Origin: Ctenosaura bakeri
Taxonomy: Eukaryota > Chordata > Lepidosauria > Squamata > Iguanidae
Direction: 5' to 3'
DNA: 64,000 nucleotides
NCBI GenBank assembly: GCA_948474755.1
Contig: CAOLHI010001009.1
Span: forward strand, 62,001-126,000
Shown: in pieces, positions 33,690 to 44,600 of the stretch
How the letters are laid out: every line of letters begins with the position of its first letter
Numbering within the stretch: position 1 is the stretch's first letter
Notes under the pieces: model-generated
Database searches by the model: none
The model's input: the letters and a program-made list of their open reading frames with translations, nothing else
What the model was told of the DNA's origin: nothing
Position numbers and translations under genes: made by a program

Positions 33690-34119
33690 GGCCCTTTTCA
33701 CATGCCATTTCCCACACAAATGGCCACGGGAGCACTGCAGGATCGCAAGGACGGTTCCTCATGACATCCTCTTGATCACGGGGCGCTCCCATAGCGATCC
33801 CACAACAATCACGCATTATATCATTTGCAGGGTTTTTCCTGAAAATGATGCACGATTGCACATTCCTCCTGCATCCTTCCCACACTTACCTGGCATGTGG
33901 AACCTCAGGAAGTACAATGGCCACGTTTCCTCCTCCAGTCAGCCTGGGAAAGTACCCAGCTTCACTGCGGAAGGAAGGGGCAGAGTTATTGTGCTTCCTT
34001 CCATCCAGCACGGAGCAGGGGCAGAGGGAAGTGCAGGAGATGCGTTTCCTTCCCAGAGGAGGCTTTTTGCGCGATCCACACACAATGCCAGCTACACCAG
34101 CTAAGGTGTGAAAAGAGCC
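33690..34119. mobile_element. 430-bp GGCC-ended MITE, family 2
   Basis: The ends read GGCCCTTTTCACATGCC and, inverted, GGCTCTTTTCACACCTT, with a perfect 3-bp duplication ATT (33687-33689, 34120-34122). The interior CCTGAAAATGATGCACGATT and AGCTTCACTGCGGAAGGAAG is homologous, in opposite orientation, to 25165-25591. The frames over it are not transposase. Confidence 0.85.
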
Positions 34120-34221
34120 ATTACCTTACTCAGAGCCATTCCCCACAATCACTAAACTGAAGCAGTTGAATGAGGAACCTGTCAGAAATACAAACTGTGA
34201 CTCTGCTTCCTATTGAGCTTT

Positions 34222-34312
34222 ACCCAGCACTCTGGAACAGTACTATTCAAAGTGGTGGTCGATGGACCAGCGTTGGTCTGTGAGCTATTAGCTGCTGGTC
34301 TGTGGCAAGTTT
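34222..34312. repeat. hAT-type element end, fragment
   Basis: CAGTACTATTCAAAGTGGTG followed by GTCGATGGACCAGCG and GCTGCTGGTCTGTGGCAAG resembles one end of Charlie-like hAT MITEs. The other end is missing. Confidence 0.45.
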
Positions 34313-34324
34313 CCAGGAAATATC

Positions 34325-34465
34325 AAATGCCTTTTTAAACAAAGAGGTTTTTACTTGTTGGCAAAAGATGAGCAGAGAAGGGACAGCCTAACCTCTGGAG
34401 GAAGGAATTTCAGTCTGGGGCAGCCATTGAGAAGGCCTCCAAAGCATGCAGGAGACGTCCTCAGC
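34325..34465 (-). mobile_element. CR1/L2-clade LINE C-terminal fragment
   Basis: AAGAGGTTTTTACTTGTTGG, GACAGCCTAACCTCTGGAGG and GGCAGCCATTGAGAAGGCCT align with the reversed LINE at 53895-54000, corresponding to the last codons of ORF2. About 140 bases survive. Confidence 0.55.
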
Positions 34466-35378
34466 TCATTTTAAAAAGTTCAATGAAGAGGACTTTTTTT
34501 AATCTTTTGTGAGAGTCAGATGTACATCTTCCAATGCATAGGCACACATATGCCCAAACAGACCCCAGTAACCCGGTATAAAGGAGAGAGAAAAGTAATA
34601 AAAGGAAGGATGTGAAGTAGGAGAAGACTACAAGTGGTAAAAAGAAGGCCACAAAAGGACCCAGCAGTGGCAAAGAAGAATCAGAACAGATGTTTTCTCC
34701 CACTAGCACTCCCTGTTATGAACTTAAAGATGCTTATAGAAAAAAATCCCTTCCTTTTGGCCTGAAAGCTGCATTCCCTCATCAGAAAACTTTCAGGGCT
34801 GCCTGCACGCAATAGGCAAGGTTGGAGGCCTCTGTATATGGGGACAGTAGCTGATCGGGTAGAGTCTCTTCGAAGCCAGATGCACACATACACATTTGTA
34901 CCCGTCTGCACACCCATACCATACTACAATGCTAGAAATTTGGGACGGGGGAGCTGAAGGTAAAGTTCCTTTGGACAGAGCGGAAATATTATTTGGGGGA
35001 ACAACCTTATTTTGCACTTTGCACTACTATATCCCTGGCCACGCCCATTCATATTCCTTATCCATCTATTGCCATGCAATACTTCCACCACTAGTGATGT
35101 TACTCTGTCCTGTGTCAGTTATTAAAAGGAAAAAGGAAAAAAGGAAAGAGAAAAAGGAGGTGAAGACCTACTGCTGCTGCTAGTACCACCATAACCACTG
35201 CCATTACCATGATCCACACTGACAAGGGCAGTGTTTGGAAGCATAATAGCAAACAAATGTCTACATGACAATCTGTTGGAAGTAAGGAGATGTGTTACTG
35301 TGATGTAGCATGATCCCTACTGCATGTATCAAAGCCATCCATATACATCTTAGAGGTATGAATACCAAAATACAGAAC

Positions 35379-35379
<1 letters not shown>
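34466..35379. other. Gene-free stretch, unassigned
   Basis: A purine-rich patch (AAAAGGAAAAAGGAAAAAAG) lies at about 35125-35160. No gene supported. Confidence 0.35.

Positions 35380-35413
<34 letters not shown>
35380..35413. repeat. (AG)n microsatellite
   Basis: A nearly pure GA run; it generates the Arg-Glu frame over it. Confidence 0.95.
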
Positions 35414-35440
35414 TAATATTTTCCTCCATTTTGCCTCTAA

Positions 35441-35612
35441 GGCCATTTCCTCACTCGACTGTTATAGTGCTATTATTCCACTTTCAACATCCTATGGAAT
35501 CCTGGGGTTTGCATTTTAGGGAGGGGCCACTTGGCCCCTCCCTAAACTGCAAACCCCAGGATTCCGTAAGATGTTGAAAGTGGAATAATAGCACTATAGT
35601 GCAGAAATGGCC
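35441..35612. mobile_element. Palindromic GGCC-ended MITE, short form
   Basis: A 172-bp near-perfect palindrome. It starts GGCCATTTCCTCACTC and ends TGCAGAAATGGCC, centred on GGGGCCACTTGGCCCC. The arms contain CACTTTCAACATCCTATGG and its inverse. A 3-bp duplication TAA lies on both sides (35438-35440, 35613-35615). The same form occurs at 50542 and 60996. Confidence 0.9.
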
Positions 35613-35760
35613 TAAGACTTGGTGGGATGGTTTTTGACAAACTAGCAAAAAAATAGATTATAAAATCTATTATCTTGGAATGGTGAACAAAAGGTTTGTG
35701 ACAAAATGCTCTTATATAACTGTCTGTCTTTAACTCACATAAAATGATTTCTAACCTCAC

Positions 35761-36590
35761 TGAAGACTCAGGGCCTTTGCTGCCCAACCCATGAAATGAA
35801 GAGACCACACACAGGGCTTGGGTTGAACTAGGGCAATTTATTAATATATGCGTAATTAACATAAAGGTGGAAGTGAACTTGACCTTGAACTTGGGCTTGA
35901 ATTTAAACTTGACCTTCAACTTGAACTTATGACCTGAGGAGGGGGGGTCAACAGCATGGGTAGGCTAAGGCAAGGGTCAGCTCCAGACCTCTTCCCCAGC
36001 CCTCCTTGAGCAAGATACTGGGCCCCAAAGCCAACCCATGAGGCTGGATTAAAACTTTGGCCAGCCCTTTTCTGGAAGGCGAGCCCCAAACCACAACCCC
36101 CCATCTCATGACAGTAGGGGCAAGTCCCGGGCCCGCCTCAAGGACAGCATTTATCCTACACCAATGGGTGCCATAGGTACTCACCAAAACCCTAAGACCC
36201 CCCCCACCCACCAGCCATGGATAAAGACAAGTGTGACTGTGGAGACCTATTTAATACCTAGTTGAGACACCACCTTGTAAATCCAATTGCCCAATCGCTT
36301 GGCGCAGTGTAGGGTAAGCGAAACCCCCCCCAAGGGAGGAAAAATTCCTACCCGGCCCCGAAGCGACCAGCAATCTTACACTGAAACCATAGGGTGGGAG
36401 GGTGGGTCGCCAGTAAACAAAGAGGCTGAGGAAGGGGTGGCACAGCCCTAAAAGGGGTCTGCAGACCCCACCCCCTCCCCATCCCGCTGTGCAACCCTTG
36501 TAGCATGGTGATTGCATGGTCTCCTTTTCATGGGAGGGCAGCAAAGGTGTCCCCCCTCCCCGCCACTTGTGGTCACATGGGCAGTGGGAG
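35761..36590 (-). mobile_element. Candidate solo LTR (C-rich block)
   Basis: This block is far more G/C-rich and poly-C-rich than its neighbours. On the minus strand it has a TATA-like TATTAAATAGG at about 36246-36257. It has an AATAAA at about 35837-35842 with TGTGTGTGGTCTCTTC some 30 bases on, and it could end in CA at 35761. That layout fits U3-R-U5 of a long terminal repeat. No target duplication, primer-binding site or internal genes were found, and the right boundary is vague. A unique GC-rich region is the alternative. Confidence 0.3.
35874..35933. repeat. Degenerate tandem AACTTGACCTTG repeat
   Basis: About five 12-base units (AACTTGACCTTG, AACTTGGGCTTG, AACTTGACCTTC and variants). 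The minus strand reads Lys-Phe-Lys repeats by chance. The unit contains TGACCTTGA, the inverse of the TCAAGGTCA site bound by ERR/SF-1 nuclear receptors. Confidence 0.75.
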
Positions 36591-36594
36591 ACAA

Positions 36595-36793
36595 ATTCCT
36601 CCCTACGCTATTACAGTGCTATTGTTCTACTTTCAACATCCTATGGAATCCTGGGGTTTGCAGCTTAAGGAGGGGCCTTTAGAATACTCAGCCAGAGAGC
36701 TCTTTGGCCTCAGTCAACTACAATTCCACAGGAATTCCACAGGATGTTGAAAGTAGAATAATAGCACTATAAACAGTGTAGTGTGGAAAGGCC
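36595..36793. mobile_element. Palindromic GGCC-ended MITE, long form
   Basis: TACTTTCAACATCCTATGGA and CCTGGGGTTTGCAGCTTAAG in the left arm, AATACTCAGCCAGAGAGCTC in the centre, and ACAGGATGTTGAAAGTAG in the right arm. The ends are decayed (AATTCCTCCC; GGAAAGGCC), so no duplication is visible. Confidence 0.8.
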
Positions 36794-37874
36794 TGCAGTA
36801 TTGGAAAGAATTTTCTAATGGTGCAGAAAGCAAGAACGTCTTCAAGAGTTTGGTCCAAGAATCGAGTTTGGGATTCAGCAACAAGGTGGAACAACATAGC
36901 CTGACTCCTTTGATTCTCACATTCTCCAAATTCCTCTACCTTCAGCAGGATGTAAAAGGAACTGGCCCCTGTGGAGAAATATACAAATCAAGAAATAAAT
37001 AGATATATGAAAAGAGAGAGAAAGGTGCTGCAGTTGAGGCAAACTTTAATTTGTAGTTCTCTCTTTTTAGATTTCTCAGCTCTTTTCCAGAAAGTGAATG
37101 CTTTCTGTTTCTGGCTGTTACTGTCAAGGAGATTAAAAACTGAATATTCATAATAATTACCTGTTTTACCATAATGTCAGAGGTTTCTTCTATTTCCAGT
37201 TTTAATCTTTTGTATGCTTCTCACAAAGTGGCAGCAGAACTGTGAGAGTTCAGCAGGTGGTAGTTCCATGTGCAACCATTTTAAAAAGTAAAATATTAAA
37301 TACGAAAACATTTAAAAATAAATTAGTAATTATTATCTGAATTCACTATGGCCCATCATCTGTCTCACGTCTCCTGGCCTGACCCCTGCAAATCTACTTT
37401 ACCAATCAGCAGCCACATCAATGTCAGATGGCGGTCTGTTCAATTGGTGATCAGGTACCACAGGATTATGTTTTTATCCCTTCCTACCAACAAGCAAGGC
37501 TGTGTCAAGGAATTGCAACAAGGGCCCTGCTTCTGATGGTCACCAGCTTGCTGATAGGAGGGAGTGAAAACATCATCCTCTGCTACTTGATCTCCATCTC
37601 TTGGTGTGGCTGCTGCACGGTAAAGTAGATTTAGGAGGGCAGTAGTGTCATGAGGCGTGACTGCATAGTGTTAATGGATACAGAGCAATGACAGATCCAT
37701 AAATTAAAGTTATGAATTTAGCTTATGGATCTGTAATTGCAATTCAGAATGCTGACCTATAGTTTTATATTTAATATATCTAAACAGGATAATTCCATGA
37801 CCAAATCAGGTTATACACAATAGAAACATGATAATTTTATACACAAACCAAAGTATATGGTAATACATTTTATG
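36794..37874. other. Gene-free stretch, unassigned
   Basis: No gene or recognised repeat; AT-rich with poor frames. Confidence 0.35.
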
Positions 37875-37876
37875 TA

Positions 37877-38104
37877 CAGCAGGCTCTCAGGATCTGTTTG
37901 GATTTGGTTCCAGGACTGCCTCTGGATACCAAAATTTGTAGATGCTCAAGTCCCATTATGTACAATGATGTGATAAAATGGCATCCTTTATATGAAATGG
38001 CAAGATCAAAATTTCCTTTCTGGATTTGTTATTTATTTAGCATTTTCAAGCCATGGTTGGTCAAATTCATGGATGCAGAATCTGTGGATATGGAAGGCCT
38101 ACTG
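37877..38104. mobile_element. Tigger/pogo-like MITE, reverse of 13046 copy
   Basis: TA on both sides (37875-37876, 38105-38106). It starts CAGCAGGCTCTCAGGATC and ends GGATATGGAAGGCCTACTG. The internal TTGGTCAAATTCATGGATGC is the inverse of the 13-kb copy. Confidence 0.7.
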
Positions 38105-38115
38105 TATGTATTTAT

Positions 38116-38311
38116 GGTCATTTCTGCACTACACTGTTATAATGCTATTATTCCACTTTCAACCTCCTATGGAATCCTGGGGTTTGCAGTTTAGGGAGAG
38201 GCCTTTAGAATTCCCAGCCAGGGAGCTCTTTGGCCTCAGTAAACTACAAACCCCAGAATTCCACAGGGTGTTGGAATAATAGCACTATAACAGTGTTGTG
38301 CAGAAATGGGC
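38116..38311. mobile_element. Palindromic GGCC-ended MITE, long form
   Basis: GGTCATTTCTGCACTACAC at the left and GTTGTGCAGAAATGGGC at the right, with the GAGCTCTTTGGCCTCAG centre. Flanks TAT and TAC differ at one base. It lies 9 bases from the Tigger-like copy on its left. Confidence 0.85.
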
Positions 38312-41033
38312 TACGTTAATTAACCATGTGAAGTTAGGAGTATAAAGTGGAATGAAAGTAAGTACTCTATATTTTTATGTCTCTCTCAAAATGTCTGAAT
38401 TCCTCACCTCAATCAGGCTCCCCTCACTAACTACAAATTTTGGAGAAACTATTCGTTTCCCTTACAAATAAAGTGGTGCCAAACATCATTCATACTTGTG
38501 GAGTTTGTGCTACTGTTCCAGCCTTTTTCAAAAAAGTGGGATTTGAAAGAATTGCTGGAGAAACTTGGGTGAGTGAGTGAATTCCACCCTTAATGTATAC
38601 GATGGAAACACTTCAGGTCAATGCCAGTAGGCAGGCCCCGAAGCCACTAGGGAGACTTTTCCTAGCAAGCCACTAACTATTGCTTCTGGATACTCAAGGG
38701 AGTATGGGGGAGTGGAGACTAGATGGTGGCTTTTAACTCAGAATGAAGCTATACCCTTGCCTGTCTTCTGAAAGGTTGGGCAATTCACAGTGTAATGGGC
38801 TACTGTTGGTAATGGGCCAAGGAGACTAATTAATTGAATTCTGGATATATAAAGATGTGTGTGTGTGTGTGTGTGTGTAGAAAAACAGAAAATCTTGAGA
38901 AAATGTTCATTCATTTGGAAAAGTCACCTAACCCTTGAACTATTTTCTTATGCCCATTATTGGACTTAACATTTAACCCCCTTCCAGGGTAAAAGCTGAC
39001 TCTTCATTTGATAGCTAAGCACTATGGTGGCTGGGAAACCTGGCATGCCTTCCTCCCACTTCTCGATCAATTCATCAGTGAAGCAAGGAGTTGGAACTTG
39101 GGTGCAATTCATTACCAGGATGGTCTAAAAAGAGGAGGAAGCCAGTGCCTTTTGATACAGAACATTTTCTTCCTGACCTGTTCTCATGAGTAGGGTTGCC
39201 AGATTTTGTAAAGGAAAATTCTACCCTGGGATGGAATGAGTCCAAGGATGAAAACCTGAAGGGAGGAGTCCAACAGACTGGCATGACTTTGGCACAGAAC
39301 TATCTATTCTGCTATGACTGGGCTGGGTAACTGTAGCAGGGAAAGCAACCAATTTTCACACACACAATGGATCAGTCGTCTGGATTTTGGGGCAGAAATT
39401 GGCTGAAAATTGGTCCCATACTTGATCAGATATGTACTACTGGTTTTCATATCCTCATTTCTCATTGGTTTTGTTTTGTTTTGTTTCATTTTTTGGTTCC
39501 AGGGTTGAGGGTATTTTGAACTAAACATCTAGTCTTTGTGGCATTTTATGTCATTTTAATTCTAATCTTAAAAAAATGCAAAAGAGAGTTCTGGGGGACA
39601 CAAAATGGAGGCTGGGGTTTCAGTGAATCTGTGGACTGCATTTCCCATAAGAAAATTGTGGGGAACCTGCTTCAACCCAAGGACTAAATTCATTTTTAGA
39701 GAAGTTCTTGGGATGCTGCATTTCATTATGGGGTCTTGCTAAAGGCAAAAAGGTGGGACTCAACACACTTGAATTCTTATTTTTATTTTAGCTTAAAGCT
39801 CTGACTGCCAGTTAATAGGCCTTGTGAGAGGCATTTCAGCTTTTTAGAATGGGGGGGAAAATTTAGGCAAAGGTTAGGGACCTACTAAATGTTGGTGTCC
39901 TGGGAAAAAGACCATGGCCAACTTGGGAACCCTAGAAAAGTGGGACCCCAGGATCTTCAGATTTGAGATAGAATTTTTAAAAAAACTTGGGTCAGAAACA
40001 GCTTTTCTGTCCCACTGTCCCCTGTCCTTTTTTGGGCTAGAGTTTTGGAGCTGTGTTGGCAACTCCAGTCACAAGTAGGAAAAAGTGACATCTCCTGTCT
40101 GGTCAGCTGCCTCATCATGTTTGCTTTGGGAATTCCTATTTATGTTCTCTGTGCAATTGCAGCCGTAGAGCCTCTTATTTCCAGTGAATGATTTGTTCTG
40201 TCTCTATTGTGTTAAAGTTTGGTTAAAGTTTGTCAGGAGGTCTAATCAAAGATATCATATCTGATGTACCAGCAATTATGACTGAGGCTGAGGTTCTCTT
40301 TGCAGAGCAATAATGTTAAGGTTGTTTGCTACTCAATTATGCTTGCAGATGTTCTAAGTACACTGCACTGAACAAGGAAAAGGGGGATAGAAATGTGCAA
40401 CCCAATCCTAAGCGTGTTTATTTATATAGCCTTTTCCTTTTTTTTTTTTTGCAAATTCTGTATTCAGAATGGATTTATATCTAATACAGACACAACAATG
40501 TTAGCAATATGACAAGGTCATTACAAATACAAGTACAAATGCAAATAATCAAAAGTAATGAAGATCAATATAAAGATAGTCAGCTGGAATCATCTTGTGG
40601 CTGTTCAAAAATCCTCTTGAAACGAGGGGGCGTGCATGCTTGTGGCTCCACTTTTCTCATGTCACATAAGGAGAAATGTAGTATGTCTTTACATAACCAA
40701 AAAGTCCTCTACTCATTTTCCAAAAGGATTCATACAATTAAAAAAAAAATCAGTGCAGATACCATAGGGGTTGTCAATACCACTTTAATAAACTGGATGA
40801 TAACAGCGTAATAGCATACAATTGTTTTATTTATTTCCCAGCTTTTGTTCAGAGGCCGATCTCTGTTGGAAAATCTTGTGGATAGATGTGGTTAGTGGCA
40901 CTGTGACTGAACATTCCCACCTTTGAGTGAGAGGCTGTGATGCAAAGGAACATCCACAAATAAAATTTCCAAAGACATGAAAATAACAACAAAATGTATC
41001 CACAAACACTCCAGACTCTATAAAAGGGTAGGG
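38312..41033. other. Long gene-free stretch, unassigned
   Basis: Contains a (GT)n run at 38848-38878, a GTTTT repeat at 39468-39484 and T-runs at 40438-40450. No gene supported; a 100-codon frame at 40509-40811 has no domain. Confidence 0.35.
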
Positions 41034-41200
41034 ATCCTAGCTCAGTCCTAAAGCATTAGCTTTGCAAGCAGAAGATCCCTGGTTCGCTTCATGGTATTCA
41101 CTAGGAGTAAATGGCAAATGATATAAAAAAATATCTGACTGGAAGGCCAAAGAGCCACTTTCAGCCTGAATTGACAATACTGGGGTATATGGACATTATT
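41034..41200 (+). repeat. tRNA-derived SINE with recognisable promoter
   Basis: GGATCCTAGCTCAGTCCTAA carries box A and GGTTCGCTTC box B, separated by TTTGCAAGCAGAAGATCCC. The body (CTGACTGGAAGGCCAAAGAG, GACAATACTGGGGTATATGG) matches the 14.3- and 57.3-kb copies. The 5-prime end looks tRNA-like but lacks a foldable acceptor stem, so it is not a tRNA gene. Confidence 0.75.
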
Positions 41201-41293
41201 CTTTTCTTACGCAATACATCTTTCTCATATTTATAGCGAAGCATTGGGTTTAGTTGTGGAGAAAGTACGTAAAGCAACTTAGAGCATACCCTC

Positions 41294-42074
41294 CAGTGAC
41301 ATAGACTCAAGTCAATAGACTTGGATTCAACTCAGACTTAAGTCATTTCAGTGACTCGACTCGAACTTGACTCAGCAAAAATTACACACTGACTTGACTC
41401 AACTTGAGACTTGCACATTTCTAGTGACTGACTTGCTGCACTTGGTTCAGTAACATAACACATTAATCCAGAAACCTTACGACTTACTGGTCACATGACG
41501 ATATGTCTCTAGCCCAAAGTGTGGACACATTTCTCAGAGGGAACAGCAAATGGATTAGGCAATGGGCTTGAGGTGAGGTTGAGGTCTGCTCAGCAGCCTG
41601 TCCCCACGAAATATAGGGAGAGGTTTCTAAAACTTTTCCTAAGAGCAGAAGACAAGACTCATGGCCAGAGTGTAGGGAACATATCTCAGAGGGGAACAGA
41701 AAATGTGTTAGGCAATGGGCTTGAGGAGGAAGGATTTGTCCTTCTAAAGCTCTTGAAGCTTCAGTAACGGGGAATAAGAAGAACCCTATTCCCCACTCCT
41801 GAAAAAGCCTCCAGCTTTGCAAATAGGAAGTAAGAAGGATCTGATCCCCACTTCCAAAGCTGCAGATGGGAAAATTACAAAAGTAGAGGGCTGACTCTAC
41901 TTAAATTGTTAGAACTGACTTTATTTGACTCTGTCCAGAAATTCTGGAATACAGATTGAGGTATAAAGTTGGCTCTCAGACTTGAGACTTGACTCGAGAC
42001 TTGACTTGAAAGTATCTTGCAAGGACTTGAGACTCGACTTGAGACTTGGAGTAAAAGACTTAAATACATCACTA
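41294..42074. mobile_element. hAT element, 781 bp, GACTTGA-iterated arms
   Basis: A perfect 8-bp target duplication ATACCCTC lies at 41286-41293 and 42075-42082. The ends read CAGTGACATAGACTCAAGTC and, inverted, TAGTGATGTATTTAAGTC, as in hAT elements. Both arms (to about 41430, from about 41970) are built from iterated GACTTGA/GACTCGA units in inverted orientation. The middle holds a diverged tandem pair of about 150 bases (41519 and 41671, both with GGCAATGGGCTTGAGG). No transposase; non-autonomous. Confidence 0.85.
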
Positions 42075-42077
42075 ATA

Positions 42078-42430
42078 CCCTCCAACATTTCACAGAAGAA
42101 AATCAGGACACATGTGGCTGAACAACATCAGAGTGTGGTCAAAAGGGCAGAGGAAGAACACACAAGCAAAGAGAGGCTGCAAGAGTTTGCTTTTGCTGGA
42201 GCTTAGTGGGAAGAGCATGATTTCACACACCCTCACTCCTCAGCTGAGTCAATTGAGTACCAACTACTTTTGCACTTTGAACTCAGTTTGCAGCAACTGA
42301 AGAAAGCCCAGGACAGAAGGGGAAAGTGGGAAGAGGAGAAAGAAATTGGAATATTTTAAAAGTAGCTGAAAATGTGGAATGACAGAAGGTTAATTGGGAC
42401 TGTCCCTGCTAAATCAAAACCATTGGAGAG
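42078..42430 (+). repeat. CCCTCCAAC-ended interspersed repeat, copy D
   Basis: It begins CCCTCCAACATTTCACAG and ends TTGGAGAG. Its first five bases are part of the 8-bp duplication of the hAT on its left, so that element inserted at this repeat's terminus. Confidence 0.75.
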
Positions 42431-42433
42431 TTT

Positions 42434-42635
42434 GGTCATTTCCGCACTGTACTGTTATAGTGCTATTATTCCACTTTCAAGATCCTGTAGAATTCTGGGG
42501 TTTGTAGTTTACTGAGGCCAAAGAGTTCTCTGGCTGGAAATTCTAAATGCCCCTCCCTAAACTGCAAACCTCAGGATTCCACAGGATGTTGAAAGTGGAA
42601 TAATGGCACTATAACAGTTCAGTGCAGAAATGGCC
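42434..42635. mobile_element. Palindromic GGCC-ended MITE, long form
   Basis: GGTCATTTCCGCACTGTACT at the left and AGTGCAGAAATGGCC at the right. Here the order of centre motifs is reversed (CTGAGGCCAAAGAGTTCTC), so it lies opposite to the 38.1-kb copy. Flanks TTT and TGT differ at one base. Confidence 0.9.
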
Positions 42636-42913
42636 TGTGTTAGAGACAGGAAGAAGTGAAAATGAGAGTGAAAAGATATTCAAGATATTTTTATGCTTGT
42701 GGCAGAAAATCCAGATCGCACTTTTTCCCGCTAGTAAGCAAACAGATCCATCAGGTGGAACATTGGTCCTGTACAAGTCTCACAGAAGTGGGCAGGCATA
42801 ACACACAGCGGTGGGAACTGTGGGCTTGACCCGTTCTTGTTCATTTTGATGAGGTTTGTTGTATCTTGTATGGGTCTTTGTGTCCAATCTGATTATCTGA
42901 AAGAATAATCCAA

Positions 42914-43121
42914 GGCGTTTTCACACTACACAGTCATATGATTCCATGCCAGGCTGCCTCTTATGGAATCCTGGGATTTGCAGTTTAAGGAGGGTTATTG
43001 AGAATTCTCAGCCAGAGAGCAATAGTGCCTCATCCAACTACAATTCTAGGATTCCACAGGAAGAAGCTATGACAGTTAAAGTGGAATCATAATGCTATAA
43101 TTGTATAGTCAGAAAAAGTCC
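42914..43121. mobile_element. Diverged relative of the palindromic MITE
   Basis: TTTTCACACTACACAGTCAT and ATGGAATCCTGGGATTTGC, a centre with TTCTCAGCCAGAGAGCAATA, and an inverse arm with AAAGTGGAATCATAATGC. It shares the core with the GGCC group but the ends are different, so it is a separate subfamily. Confidence 0.65.
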
Positions 43122-44499
43122 CTACTATTCAGCCTGAGCACCTTGTCTTCTGTGAAAACAGGGAGCAGAAGCAAAAGGATATATAAGCTCAGAGAGCAAA
43201 ATAATTGCATTCATTAATATTTGTGGTGTGCATTATGGAGACTGGAAGTTTATATACTCCTAACTATAGTCTGCATTGACAACAACTTATATTCAGAAGC
43301 AATTATTAACCTTTGTCAGTAAGCTGGCAAGCACTTACATACAACAAATAAACTGTTGTTGTTAATTTTACTTAAGGAGCTGAGCTCCATATGATATACC
43401 GCCAAAATGGCTCAGTACAGTGAAAATGAGTGGGGCAAGGAGGGATAATAACTCCCTGCTTCCATTATTGGTATGTAAATTGTACCTGATGTTGGATAAA
43501 CATTTTGTTTGCGTATATTCTGTTTAAATATTTTGCTTGCAATTGGTATCTGTATTGTGTTTGTGAGCTAGCTGTGCCCTTGTATTTTGTAAACAATGGT
43601 ATGTTGTGCGACTGATGGTCTTTGCCTAACCAATAGAAGGTGTGTTTTTTTAACATTATAGAGGAATCTTATTCATGCCTGTTGGAAGTAAGTCCTACTG
43701 AATTCAGTGGGACTTGCAGCCAGGTAAATGTTTACAGCAGATGTGGGCAACTTGTGGCTCTGCCAGAGCTCAGAAAAGTAGCTTTGGGACTCTCAGTATC
43801 TCTCAGCCAGCAGGTCCCTCCAAATATTGGGCTGCAATTTCCATGAGCCCTAACCAGCATAGCTAGTACTTCAGTGAGATAGGAGCTGCCATTCACCACC
43901 ATCAGGGAAGGGGGCAGAAGCTGTATACTTCTGATATATAGGGTTATAACCACCACAACCCAATAGTGTAGGGATAAGCCCTAACAAACTGAGATTTTTT
44001 TTCCCCCACTTAAGTCTTTTGCAGGATTGCTGTAGAAGCAGCAATCATATTACTCTCCTGCAAACTTGAGAATATTACTTTTTAAAACCATAACTCCCAG
44101 AATCCCACATTTGTGGCCCACAGAAGTAATTTTTCCAAGCCCTGGCTCTTTTGTCTTCCCCTCAAGGAACACAAGACAGCATAGGTGAGGCGTATTCAGT
44201 TTTAAATCCAAAATCATAAACAAAGTTAGACTGAGAGAAAGAAAGAGAGAAGAACTCGTTCTCAAGCCACCCAGTGAGCTTTATGTCTGATATAAACCCA
44301 GGTCTTCTTGACTTTTCCACCAGTTCCATCCATTGCCCCACGCTCTGACCACCCATCTCACGCTCCCATGCAGTGATTCCCATCTGACTGGAGCCAGCGA
44401 AGATCATACGCTCAGAATGTCAGTATCAGAAAATCTTCTGCTGCCTTGATCAGAATTTAATCCAGTAATAAAGACACAATAAGAATGCAAACATCCATT

Positions 44500-44600
44500 T
44501 CAGCAGAGACATCTGACCTGTCAGTTACAGAAGCAGATTAATCTAATTAGTGCTTCTCATTGGGATAAAGTGCTCATTGTTTTAAGAATCAGAGGGACAA
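44500..44600. promoter_or_regulatory. Candidate homeodomain-site cluster
   Basis: A palindromic GATTAATC (44536-44543), a pair of K50-type homeodomain sites, abuts TAATTA (44544-44549). CATCTGACCTGTCAG lies 25 bases upstream. It is single-copy, AT-balanced, with no repeat signature. Motif evidence only. Confidence 0.25.

Noticed and set aside
35761..36590. Full endogenous retrovirus
   Set aside because: No gag, pol or env-like frames and no second LTR in the window; at most a solo LTR.
41034..41105. tRNA gene
   Set aside because: Box A and B are present, but no acceptor stem or full cloverleaf could be formed; it is the head of a SINE.
42914..43121. Member of the GGCC-ended group
   Set aside because: The core is shared, but the ends do not read GGCC and no 3-bp duplication is visible; treated as a related subfamily.
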